Shown here piece by piece: positions 62,501 to 64,000 of a DNA stretch of 64,000 nt. Each line of letters opens with the position of its first letter. Position 1 is the stretch's first letter. A program made the translations under genes and the position numbers. This stretch comes from Chengkuizengella sp. SCS-71B (GTDB lineage: Bacteria; Bacillota; Bacilli; Paenibacillales; KCTC-33759). The stretch spans positions 3,146,501 through 3,210,500 of the forward strand of contig NZ_JAZHSH010000001.1 of the NCBI RefSeq assembly GCF_040100845.1, in the 5' to 3' direction. The notes below the pieces were generated by a model that ran no database searches, was not told the DNA's origin, and was given only the letters and a program-made list of their open reading frames with translations.

Positions 62501-63509
62501 CCCCTCCAGCTTTAAGAATACCAAGCATGCCAACAACCATTTCAATGGAACGATCTACCATTATGCCTACAATATCTTCAGATTGAACCCCTTTCCTTTT
62601 CAAAACATTAGCTATTTGATTAGCTCGATCATTAAGCTCTTTATAAGTTAACTTCTTTTCTTCAAATATTATTGCATATTGATCTGGTATTTTTTGAACT
62701 AGTTCTTCAAACCGTTCATAAATCATCTTTTCTTTAGGGTAATCTGTTGCCGTATTGTTAAATTCGACTAACAACCGCTTCTTCTCTTGATCAGTTACAA
62801 CATAAATATCACTCAATAATAGATTTGGATTTTCGATGACTTGAGTTAATACTTCTCTAATATGTCCTATGAACCTTTGCATGGTACCTTTCGAAATTTG
62901 ATTGCAATTATACTGAACATGCAAACTTAAATCCGTATCACTTTTCTGTATTATCATTTGTGTGTTACTATCTTTTAGATTACTATCAGGTAAGTAATGT
63001 ATATTTTCATGAAATAAAGTAATTTCAAATGTTTTATCATTTACTAATTTTAAATCTAAATCTTTCACAATCTCACTCAAAGGATAATTCGCATTTTGAT
63101 AAGCTTCAATAATAGATTTTTGTATGTCTATTACTACATTTTTAAAACTTTTACTAGAATCAAGCTCACTACAAATGGCTGCTAAATGATCCCTATGTCT
63201 ATCATCATTATTTTTAGTTTTGTCTAAGCCAGTTCCTACTGTAATAAAATCTAATTCGGAATATTTATGAATGCATGTTTTAACCACTGCCATCAAAAAT
63301 ATAAAGGTAAGTTGATCTGAATTTTTACAAACCTTCATAAATTGATTAAATATTTCTCCATCCAATTTCAATTGGACATGATCATATTCTTCATGTGATT
63401 GTATATTTGAATCAGAGTAATAAGGCAGATAACGTTCAGGCTTCCACTCAGATAATTTTGTTTTCCAATAATCACGTTCTTTTTTTAACTTTTCACCAAA
63501 AATTAACAT
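41043..63509 (-). CDS. Seven-module nonribosomal peptide synthetase with C-terminal esterase domain
   Basis: A 7488-residue megaenzyme. Domain order read from motifs: half C (~1-245); A1 (~260-746), PCP1; C2 (~850-1270), A2, PCP2; C3 (~1888), A3, PCP3; C4 (~2928), A4, PCP4; C5 (~3976), A5, PCP5; C6 (~5006), A6, PCP6; C7 (~6046), A7, PCP7 (~6990-7066); PF00756-type esterase (~7086-7316); unknown tail (~7318-7488). There are no epimerase, methyltransferase or canonical TE domains. C domains start YPVSSAQKRMYVLQQL-like and carry HHIISDG, the pattern of C domains that accept L-configured donors, so an all-L product from this subunit is expected. Eye-read codes give Val, ?, ?, ?, Lys-like, ?, Glu. 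ATG at 63509 follows GAGGGG by seven bases. The chain arrives from an upstream subunit ending at 63530. Loading by Sfp (38498) and editing by the type II thioesterase (39305) are inferred. Confidence 0.97.
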   Translation of the reverse strand: MLIFGEKLKKERDYWKTKLSEWKPERYLPYYSDSNIQSHEEYDHVQLKLDGEIFNQFMKVCKNSDQLTFIFLMAVVKTCIHKYSELDFITVGTGLDKTKNNDDRHRDHLAAICSELDSSKSFKNVVIDIQKSIIEAYQNANYPLSEIVKDLDLKLVNDKTFEITLFHENIHYLPDSNLKDSNTQMIIQKSDTDLSLHVQYNCNQISKGTMQRFIGHIREVLTQVIENPNLLLSDIYVVTDQEKKRLLVEFNNTATDYPKEKMIYERFEELVQKIPDQYAIIFEEKKLTYKELNDRANQIANVLKRKGVQSEDIVGIMVDRSIEMVVGMLGILKAGGAYLPIDPTYPEDRKKFMIEDARTRWLLTMQSYVDHVSFDGEIINLEDPKLNDESSEQIKSIPLSSNLAYVMYTSGSTGKPKGVMITHQNVVSLVQNVNYLDFETEKRILQTGAIVFDASTFEIWGALLNGLELIMIKDEVITNPQLLKEAISQHTITTLWLTSPLFNQLSQQNIEMFENLQTLITGGDVLSVKHVGNVLNKYPDLKIINGYGPTENTTFTTTHEIDEVSERSSIPIGRPTSNTTTYILNQAGQLQPIGVVGELYTGGDGLAKGYLNRNSLTEERFIQHPFEAGKKIYKTGDLARWLPDGNIEYIGRMDFQVKVRGFRIELGEIENELSKHPEIHQTLVLVKEIAGEKTLCAYVEGLRDFKVTELREFITKSLPSYMIPSHFIQLESFPLAPSGKIDRKALPEPDENQQASGQYIAPTNEIERQFVTIWEEVLGVENIGIQDNFFERGGHSLKAVQFMSKLQKELQVSLTINDIFTHPTIEQLVQQVQKLKSNTFISMPIVEEGEVYPVSSAQKRMYVMQQLKGADISYNMPLVLTIKGDLNLNRFDDVIKSLVSRHESLRTSFEIIDGDVIQQIHADINIEIDYKKVEKHEVEGIIPSLIQPFDLKTAPLFRVNLIQTDEDEYLFFIDMHHIISDGISMNILVEDFAQLYAGVELPSLHFQYKDFAVWQSKQFVSEQMEEQKQYWLEQFAGEIPVLELPTDYTRPSIQSFEGSAIEFRFDQTFSSKINQLAQTTNSTIYMVLLTAFTTLLSKYTGQEDIIVGSPVAGRNHSDLEPIVGMFVNTLAMRNKPEANKPFKEFLSEVKENTLQAMKNESYPLEELIDQLEIERVTGRNPLFNVMLNMLNMEQNEMELDDLVLHPYSLEHTISKFDLTLHVIEDADDLLLNMEYCTKLFKKDTIERMISHFTVLIEQVVTQPDIKLGDIEILTEQERQQLLVEFNDRTKEYPKDVTIHKLFEEQVVKTPSNIAVMYEGGQLTYKELNERTNQLARALKEKGIQSETIVGIMVDRSLEMIIAIYGVLKAGGSYVPIDPTYPIDRMKFIIQDSGINTILTQEEWMSHSFKDVALLNLADESIYSLETSNLDIDIKNHQLAYVIYTSGSTGNPKGVLVEHKSVVNTLLSMQDSYSLLDTDTYLLKTAFTFDVSVTELFGYYMAGGKLAILQKGDEKNPYEILKSIEEYNVTHINFVPSMFNSVLSILNKENINKFNVLKYVFLAGEAVSNKMVHDFYQLTDQVELKNIYGPTEATIYATQYDIPSQSDGKISIGRPLNNVKCFILDKNLKLCPIGVVGELCISGDGLARGYLNRPELNQEKFAKVEYLEEGKIYKTGDLARWLPDGRIEYIGRLDYQVKIRGFRIELGEIEHQLLQHPEIQESLVIEIEDMVGDKSLCAYVVGKSELSITEIKQFLSNYLVDYMIPTYFVQLEEIPLSLSGKVDRKALPKPDGGHHIGVEYVEPRNDLERQFVTIWEDVLGVENIGIEDNFFERGGHSLKAVQLYSKLQKELQILLTLNDIFSNPTIEEQIKLIQRIDSSFLTIPSVDEREVYPLSSAQQRMYLLQQLKGADISYNMPLVLTIKGELDLKRFEEAMKSLVSRHESLRTSFEMIDEKTVQRIHADINFEISYTKVEKHEIEGIISSLIQPFDLKTAPLFRVNLIQTDEDEYLFFIDMHHIISDGNSMNILVEDFAQLYAGIELPSLHVQYKDFAVWQSEQFVSEQIEEQKQYWLEQFVGEIPVLELPTDYTRPSIQSFEGNSLEFRLDQKFTTKINQLAQVTNSTIYMVLLAVFNTLLSKYSGQEDIIVGSPVAGRNHSDIEPIVGMFVNTLAMRNKPKANKPFKEFLAEVKENSLQAMKNESYPLEELIDQLDIQRDTGRNPLFSVMLNMMNMEQNEMELDGLVLHPYSLEHTISKFDLTLNVIGDAGELLLNMEYCTKLFKKDTIERMISHFTVLIEQVVTQPDIKLGDIEILTEQERQQLLVEFNDTTKEYPKDITMHELFEKQAQKTPDQIAVVFEDELLTYRELNEKSNQLARILREKGVQSGDLVGIMTDRSLELVIGIMSILKAGAAYVPIDPAHPVERIQYMLDDSAIQCVLTQSHYLDLIAIDGEILNIQQPKHYEGESSNLEIEIKSTDLAYVIYTSGSTGKPKGVMVEHNALNNFIHSIYYQFNKQISTEDQCLSLTNISFDVSVGEIFLPLSFGASLVLFDFHKTLNIHLLQETIIEEKITFAYIPPTILLELSYLLEASKPISMNKMLVGVEPIKDEVLEKYMQLHPSMQIINGYGPSEATICSNFYKYEMHEPTGQNVPIGKPLDNLYIHILDENDKLVPVGVPGELCISGAGLARGYVNKPQLTADKFGLNPYVPGERMYRTGDLARWLPDGNITYVGRIDFQVKVRGYRVELGEIESQLLKHPEIEQSVVVVKEDSTGEKFLCSYVVGLKRFNPSELREHALTTLPAYMVPSHFIQLEMIPLTSNGKIDRKSLPEPNENQNSNGQYVAPTSELEINFATIWEEILGVKNIGIRDNFFERGGQSLKAVQLISKLQKEHQVSLTLTDIFTHPTIEQLVKLIQKLDASQWSIPHIEEREVYPVSSAQKRLYVLQQLEGADISYNMPLVMSMKGQLNRAKFESAMIGLVDRHECLRTSFDLVDGEPVQCIHLDSSTIDFQVNFTKVEKHQLEAKISSLIQPFDLRKAPLFRVCLIQVDKDEHLFFIDIHHIISDAISINILLQDFAKLYEGEELSPLQVQYKDFAIWQKEQFNNEQLEEQKQYWLNQFKGEIPVLDLPTDYTRPSIQSFEGSAIELCWDQTFTWKINQLAQSTNSTVYMVLLAAFTTLLSKYSGQEDIIVGSPVAGRNHKDIESIVGMFVNTLPMRNKPEVNKTFKNFLVEVKENSLKALENESYPLEELIEYLQIQRDMSRNPLFSVMMNMLNMEQTEMDLDGLSLQPYKLKNSISKFDLTLDIVEDAGQLILNLEYCTKLFKRETIERMMDHFTLLVEQILTTPEITLGEINIVSQQEKHQMLVEFNETKGTYPNNKTIHQLFEEQVEKKPDQIAVMFEDQQMTFRELNEKANQLAHVLRSKGVSRTDLVGIMVNRSLEMMIGVFGILKAGAAYVPIDPTYPEERINYLFEDSQIRVLLSETSLMDRLQFAGEIINLKEGSFYIGDSSNLISMSIASDLAYVIYTSGSTGRPKGVMIKHHSVNNFLYGLQMHYSLNEEDVILQKAPFGFDVSVLEMFWGLLFGAKVCLLSPEYEKDPNLIVRAIARYKITTVHFVPSMLQLFFDHLENKNLQTEVRTMKRLFSGGEKLTSSLVKQFHRLFEHDSHIRLHNSYGPTEASVAVSYYDCHMTEPEDIVPIGKPLKNVQFYVLNQMNQLQPIGVLGELCISGDGLAKGYLNKPDITKEKFVINPFLPGQKMYKTGDLVRWLPDGNIEYLGRIDDQVKIRGYRIELGEIENQLLNHSEIQEAVVIVHTNESDDKTLVAYLVSHQDFNISELRDYAMKFLPDYMVPPHFIQLEEMPLTPNGKMDRKALPAPTAIERKGVDYVAPRNELERQLVSLWEHVLEMDSISITHNFFELGGHSIKAVQIVSKVQKELNIHLTLRDIFSFPTVQQLSKRIQEMDNLKFNFIPQVEQKEIYPASSAQKRMYVLQQLENNTTSYNMPSATMIKGKLDYTQFESAMKKLLNRHESLRTSFEMVESELSQRIHEQVDFEIQYEKAEDNDELNALVAAFIQPFDLNQAPLIRVKLIQIDQTEHLLVFDMHHIISDGMSMNILMHDFSQLYDGINLEDLYIQYKDIAVWQSEQFAEEEMEQQKQYWLKQFEGEVPILNLPTDFERPILQSFEGEHIDMKLDQTFTSKVYQLARETNTTVYMIMLAAYTVLLSKYTGQEDIIVGSPVAGRNHADLEPIVGMFVNTVAIRNKPNRNQSFHTFLSEVKENTLHALENESYPLEELIENLNLPRDTSRNPLFNVMFSMLNMEQQEMELDQISFHPYPFENKNSKFDVTLTVIEEADGLFINMEYCTKLFKQETIKRMVYHLKRVVEQVVTDPERLLQDIDILTKEEKHQLLVSFNDTAVKYPKDQTIHELFEEQVQKTPNHVAVVFEDQQMTYQELNEKANQLANTLRDRGVKPNELVSIMVDRSLDMIVGLIGILKAGGAYVPIDPTYPKQRIEHILMDSKTRWLLTQSHYINVCQINGDVINLEDISLYQGNKNNLKSLHGLHDLAYVIYTSGTTGKPKGVLVEHQNLLNYIYTFINEFNVSEKDHVLQQASISFDTSIEEIFPVLVRGGKITIVKKEDVMDVHILTNLIETHQTSIVSCSPLLLNELNLSLSNHQVRLFISGGDVLVAHHITNLKKSDVYNTYGPTEGTVCVTYYKCTFDEEGFISIGKPNSNNGVLILDQNGQLQPIGVPGEICIFGAGVTRGYLNQPELTEERFIKHPYHHGERMYRTGDLAKWLPDGNIEYLGRIDDQVKIRGYRIELGEIENQLLNHPEIQEAVVIVHTNESDDKTLVAYLVSHQDFNISELRDYAMKFLPDYMVPSHFIQLEEMPLTPNGKMDRKALPAPTAIERKGVDYVAPRNELERQLVSLWEHVLEMDSISITHNFFELGGHSIKAVQIVSKVQKELNIHLTLRDIFSFPTVQQLSKRIQEMDNLKFNFIPQVEQKEIYPASSAQKRMYVLQQLENSTTSYNMPSATMIKGKLDYTQFESAMKKLLNRHESLRTSFEMVESELSQRIHEQVDFEIQYEKAEDNDELNALVAAFIQPFDLNQAPLIRVKLIQIDQTEHLLVFDMHHIISDGMSMNILMHDFSQLYDGINLEDLYIQYKDVAVWQSEQFAEEEMEQQKQYWLKQFEGEVPILNLPTDFERPMLQSFEGENIDMKLDQTITSKVHRLAREKNTTVYMIMLAAYTVLLSKYTGQEDIIVGSPVAGRNHADLEPIVGMFVNSVAIRNKPNRNQPFHTFLSEVKENTLHALENESYPLEELIENLNLPRDTSRNPLFNVMFNMLNMKQQEMELDQISFHPYPMENKISKFDVTLTVIEEADGLFINMEYCTKLFKQETIKRMVYHLKRVVEQVVTDPERLLQDIDILTKEEKHQLLVSFNDTAVKYPKDQTIHELFEEQVQKTPNHVAVVFEDQQMTYQQLNDKANKLAGLLRNKGIHTNELVAIMIDNSLEMIIGIIGTLKAGAAYVPIDPTYPEERIVYMLEDSGTKWLLTEQRYINGIDFKGELIDLKDASLYEGEMNSSHVSHAADDLAYVIYTSGTTGNPKGVMIEHHQIVNRLLWWKDEFELNESDVYLQQFSFSFDGFVISCFAPILAGSKLILLNGEEAKHPIAMKEKINRHKVTRLFSVPILYSTLIEVMNAEETQSIKTVILGGEKVTEVVLRKSNQLNENIEIVNAYGPTESSVVATLKRKVNKDQMITIGHPIGNTSILILDEDKQLQPIGVAGELCISGAGLARGYLNRSQLTEEKFVSNPYQDGERLYRTGDLARWLPDGTIEYIGRVDHQVKIRGFRIELGEIESQILKHEEIEDTIVTVIEDQTGDKSLCAYIVCSETLEVGGIREYVSQSLPHYMIPSYFIPLENMPLMTNGKVDRKALPEPDGNIHTGIEVVTPRNELEHELLSLWQTVLGVERIGIQHNFFELGGHSLKAVQLIALIHKNMELSVSLRDLFQNPTILQFAERLQQLDSYDLGSIAQVESRDVYPVSSAQKRMYVLQQLEGADISYNMPLAMMIRGDLNKTQFEKAIKGLIFRHESLRTSFEWKEGEPVQLIHPHLDVKIDYQKVERGQAEPLISQFIQPFDLSQAPLFRVSLIEMGREEYLFCIDMHHIISDGTSMNILIQDFIALYEDENLPELHIQYKDFAVWQSEQFAKEEMEQQKQYWLDQYEDEIPVLNLPTDFERPMLQSFEGDELDFRLDKTTTSKVQRLAKDTNTTVYMIMLATYSTLLSKYTGQEDIIVGAPVAGRTHADLESTIGMFVNTLAIRNKPVGSKSFETFLAEVKENTVRAIENESYPLEDLIENLHLPRDMSRNPLFNVMFNMLNMELQEMKLNDLSFQPYSMDNKISKFDLTLTVMEDDNELLLNVKYCTKLFKQATIERMINHLKILVEQVVTQPELLLKDVELLSEQEKDQILVQFNNTNIAYPKHKTIHELFEEQVKETPNHVAVVFEGQSLTYRELNEKANQLALVLRNKGIQANDLVGLMVHCSLEMVIGIYGILKAGGAYVPINPDYPKQRIEFMLKDSESHALITTEECCVDLSFNGEIIDILNKEIFEGTSTHVKSINHSNDLAYVLYTSGTTGNPKGVMIEHHSVNNLVIALDQRIYSMYSDELNVALVAPFYFDASVKQIFAALTSGHTLYVVPEDVRVSGEKLLEFYDANQIDISDGTPIHLNMISHFLQNRENRKLKHFIIGGDILNLKSVNEILNTFTNAKVTNVYGPTECTVDATTYLVKGNETNISIGKPIANSKLYIMDSHQNIVPMGVSGQLCISGEGVARGYLNHPALTAEKFVSNPFEPDSRMYLTGDVAKWKPDGTIEYIGRMDHQVKVRGFRIELEEIERQILKYPEMVETVVTLLKGGTGDDTLCAYIVCRTEVTGAKLRKYLLQSLPDYMIPSHFVQLESMPLTPNGKIDRKSLPQPDKNMLKGVEYVSPRNELESQIKAVWNNVLGINGIGIQHNFFELGGHSLKAMSIVAILQKEFEVHLTLRDLFTNPTIEQLAKRMENLVDNKQITSQPLKSEIFTIEVEGRKMQIYLPESYHTTDTIYPVVYMHDGQSVFADTAESIGWKVDQTLKELTNKGLVEEMIVIGIYSDKEHRAEEYIPYKESSLNTDGLQAKTYAEFLVNTIIPYIDKHYRTIPSKEHRAIIGSSLGAVHALWLAYEYPDVFSTVGALSPSFWVGERAIYTDLINKPKPELNIWVDMGNVEEYYEATFIDLLEEQGFTYGEDVFYYLEEGALHNELAWEKRVKNALILFNGKTPNMAVHMEVNVNFIKDIMNDPSKDEDKGVIEINPIIEMDNGMKFSARQLAEYTVINKEEGMVDSRGFVTFKTGENLLVEVSCDGLSKQIEVNYERMQQQLKEILPFDHKQLTENKLCFSEMLGGHVSKEAIIHLMGRIEKTGLVRVKEETDEHIVVDFQQIQTKTSNM
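41560..42250 (-). other. C-terminal PF00756-type esterase domain of the NRPS
   Basis: About 230 residues after PCP7 form an alpha/beta hydrolase of the putative-esterase family (enterochelin/bacillibactin esterase relatives): VVYMHDGQSVFADTAESIGW, nucleophile in IIGSSLGAVHALWLAYEYPD, acid in NIWVDMGNVEEYYEATF and His in EGALHNELAWEKR. A complete Ser-acid-His triad is therefore likely. Its place, where a TE domain is expected, suggests it releases the peptide by hydrolysis or cyclisation; this is inference. Confidence 0.82.
42310..45370 (-). other. NRPS module 7: C7, A7 (Glu), PCP7
   Basis: C7 has DMHHIISDG. A7 core reads FDASVKQIF, ISDGTPI, HFIIGGDI and NVYGPTECTVD, giving D-A-K-D-I-G-V-V-D-K, one conservative change from the surfactin glutamate code DAKDLGVVDK. 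PCP7 is LGGHSLKAMS. Confidence 0.85.
45420..48490 (-). other. NRPS module 6: C6, A6 (hydrophobic, unassigned), PCP6
   Basis: C6 has DMHHIISDG and is almost identical to C5. A6 core reads FDGFVISCF, RLFSVPI, TVILGGEK and NAYGPTESSVV, giving D-G-I-F-I-G-A-V-V-K, an all-hydrophobic pocket without an exact match that I know; an aliphatic or aromatic residue is likely. Confidence 0.76.
47041..49119 (-). repeat. NRPS long direct repeat, copy 1 (modules 5/6)
   Basis: About 2.08 kb encoding the A5 C-terminal subdomain, PCP5, C6 and the start of A6. It is nearly identical to 50134-52212 at a constant offset of 3093 bases (1031 codons). In 47880-49119 I count about ten mismatches; more cluster in 47390-47850. 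Confidence 0.9.
48540..51580 (-). other. NRPS module 5: C5, A5 (Lys-like), PCP5
   Basis: C5 has DMHHIISDG. A5 core reads FDTSIEEIF, VSCSPLL, LFISGGDV and NTYGPTEGTVC, giving D-T-E-S-I-G-T-V-C-K. This is close to the bacitracin lysine code (DAESIGSVCK, as I recall it), and the Glu at position 239 fits a basic side chain. Confidence 0.78.
50134..52212 (-). repeat. NRPS long direct repeat, copy 2 (modules 4/5)
   Basis: Encodes the A4 C-terminal subdomain, PCP4, C5 and the start of A5. Identity with the other copy stops abruptly at 52212, just after the codons for LPDGNIEYLGRID (the hinge between A7 and A8 motifs), and fades near 50134, at the A1/A2 region of the next A domain. Confidence 0.9.
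51630..54724 (-). other. NRPS module 4: C4 (HHIISDA), A4 (unassigned), PCP4
   Basis: The condensation active site reads DIHHIISDA, with Ala in place of the final Gly of HHxxxDG. A4 core reads FDVSVLEMF, VHFVPSM, RLFSGGEK and NSYGPTEASVA, giving D-V-L-H-F-G-S-V-A-K; it resembles serine-type pockets in DV.HF but is not a match. The 3' part lies in the duplicated segment. Confidence 0.78.
54760..57844 (-). other. NRPS module 3: C3, A3 (unassigned), PCP3
   Basis: C3 has DMHHIISDG. A3 core reads FDVSVGEIF, FAYIPPT, MLVGVEP and NGYGPSEATIC, giving D-V-G-Y-L-G-G-I-C-K, not assigned. The DVG start recalls ornithine/diaminobutyrate pockets, but their acidic residues are missing. PCP3 reads GGQSLKA where the others have GGHS. 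Confidence 0.78.
56507..56706 (-). repeat. Conserved patch at the C3/A3 junction, paired with 59624-59823
   Basis: About 200 bases with roughly three mismatches to 59624-59823 (offset 3117 bases), beyond which identity falls to about 90 per cent. It covers the end of C3 and the linker into A3. Confidence 0.8.
57880..60962 (-). other. NRPS module 2: C2, A2 (unassigned), PCP2
   Basis: C2 has DMHHIISDG. A2 core reads FDVSVTELF, HINFVPSM, YVFLAGEA and NIYGPTEATIY, giving the code D-V-T-N-F-A-I-I-Y-K, which I cannot match to a known substrate. PCP2 motif is RGGHSLKA. Confidence 0.8.
59624..59823 (-). repeat. Conserved patch at the C2/A2 junction, paired with 56507-56706
   Basis: Partner of the patch above, covering the end of C2 and the linker into A2. 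Together with the long repeat it shows that linker and C-domain DNA has been homogenised within this gene. Confidence 0.8.
60990..63509 (-). other. NRPS module 1: half C, A1 (Val), PCP1
   Basis: The first ~245 residues match only the C-terminal lobe of a condensation domain (RDYWKTKLSEW ... NPLF region degenerate); the HHxxxDG lobe is absent. A1 has YTSGSTGKPKGV and, aligned by eye to GrsA, the pocket code D-A-F-W-I-G-G-T-F-K, identical to the well-known valine code (GrsB, TycC). PCP1 motif is RGGHSLKA. Confidence 0.85.
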
Positions 63510-63529
63510 GGCTCTACCCCTCATCATAA

Positions 63530-64000
63530 TTAAAATTCAAACTGTTCATTATATTCATTCGCATTAATGTTGTGGTCGCTTGAAGATAAGTTTGTGCCAA
63601 GATCATCTATTTTTATATTTAAATCTTGAGTAACTAAATTTAATAAATCAATATAGAACTCTACAATTTGTTCCATCTTCTCTTGTGAATAAAGCTGAGT
63701 AGCATATTCTACATTTAAGTGTAGATCTCCATCCATTTCTGTTACTTCAAACATGAAATCAAACTTTGAAAATTGACTTTTTAATTCGTAAAGCTCAATT
63801 TGCATACGATCTAGGGTTAATTGTTGCTGTTCAAAATTTTGTAATACAAACATGGTGTCAAACAAAGGGTTACGATGAACTTCACGTTTTATATTCATTT
63901 TTTCCACTATTTCTTCAAAAGGATAGTTTTGATTGGAAAATGCTTGCAATGTACTTTCTTTCACTTCAAATAGGAACTGTTTAAATGATTTACCCCCTGT
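63530..64000 (-). CDS. Upstream NRPS subunit, C-terminal condensation-domain fragment
   Basis: The frame is open to the right edge, so the gene begins outside the window. The 156 visible residues are the C-terminal lobe of a condensation domain (KSFKQFLFEVKESTLQAFSN, HRNPLFDTMFVLQNFEQQ, SKFDFMFEV) followed by a ~20-residue polar tail and TAA. The subunit thus ends in a C domain without an A or PCP after it, which is unusual. The next NRPS starts 20 bases downstream in another frame, so the two are co-transcribed. Confidence 0.9.
   Translation of the reverse strand, partial: TGGKSFKQFLFEVKESTLQAFSNQNYPFEEIVEKMNIKREVHRNPLFDTMFVLQNFEQQQLTLDRMQIELYELKSQFSKFDFMFEVTEMDGDLHLNVEYATQLYSQEKMEQIVEFYIDLLNLVTQDLNIKIDDLGTNLSSSDHNINANEYNEQFEF

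Noticed and set aside
41043-63509. Epimerase domains within the NRPS.
   Set aside because: Each PCP (modules 1-6) is followed within ~20-40 residues by a C-domain start; there is no room for a ~430-residue E domain, and no PCP has the GGDS form typical before E.
63509-63530. A frameshift or premature stop splitting one NRPS gene.
   Set aside because: Both sides carry the C-terminal lobe of a condensation domain, so they are not halves of one domain; the downstream gene also has its own ribosome site.

Overview
The window is low-GC DNA from an endospore-forming member of the Bacillota. Gene content and order point to Bacillales, most likely Paenibacillaceae: the secDF-comN-spoVB-DUF421-yrzE-yajC-tgt-queA block, rplU-prp-rpmA with spo0B-obg next to it, rng beside rplU, rodA behind minD, and an SLH-anchored amidase. 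The family assignment is inferred from synteny; no rRNA or other marker gene is present.

Bases 1-9400 hold protein-export and tRNA-modification genes (secD fragment, yajC, tgt, queA) mixed with sporulation and envelope genes (comN, spoVB, DUF421, yrzE, a PAP2 phosphatase, a SpoIID/LytB-SPOR protein). Bases 9400-16200 hold ruvCAB, an MgtC protein, an unrecognised zinc-ribbon gene followed by an ArsB/NhaD transporter behind a Fur-like box, bofC and a SafA-like LysM coat protein. Bases 16300-22000 are one aspartate-family/aromatic operon (pheB-hom-thrC-thrB-pheA-ilvE) with a clear sigma-A promoter. Bases 22100-37100 hold obg-spo0B, rplU-prp-rpmA (with an L21 leader), rng, spoIVFA-spoIVFB, minCD-rodA, mreBCD, radC, maf and a DUF4321 gene; a secreted SLH amidase and a SpoIIB-like SPOR protein close this part at 38400. 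BofC, SpoIVFA and SpoIVFB, three parts of the pro-sigma-K checkpoint, are all in the window.

From 38498 to the end lies a nonribosomal peptide locus: an Sfp-type phosphopantetheinyl transferase, a divergent type II thioesterase, a CPBP-like membrane protein, a 22.5-kb NRPS gene (7488 residues, seven C-A-PCP modules), and the 3' end of another NRPS gene running off the right edge. There are no epimerase domains. Eye-read adenylation codes give Val at module 1, a Lys-like code at 5 and Glu at 7; modules 2, 3, 4 and 6 have codes I cannot assign. The last module is followed not by a normal TE domain but by a PF00756-type esterase domain and an unrecognised tail of about 170 residues. Modules 4 and 5 share about 2.1 kb of nearly identical DNA that spans everything except the substrate-selecting adenylation core. 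This points to recent module duplication with a core swap. The locus is the most likely source of novelty in the window.
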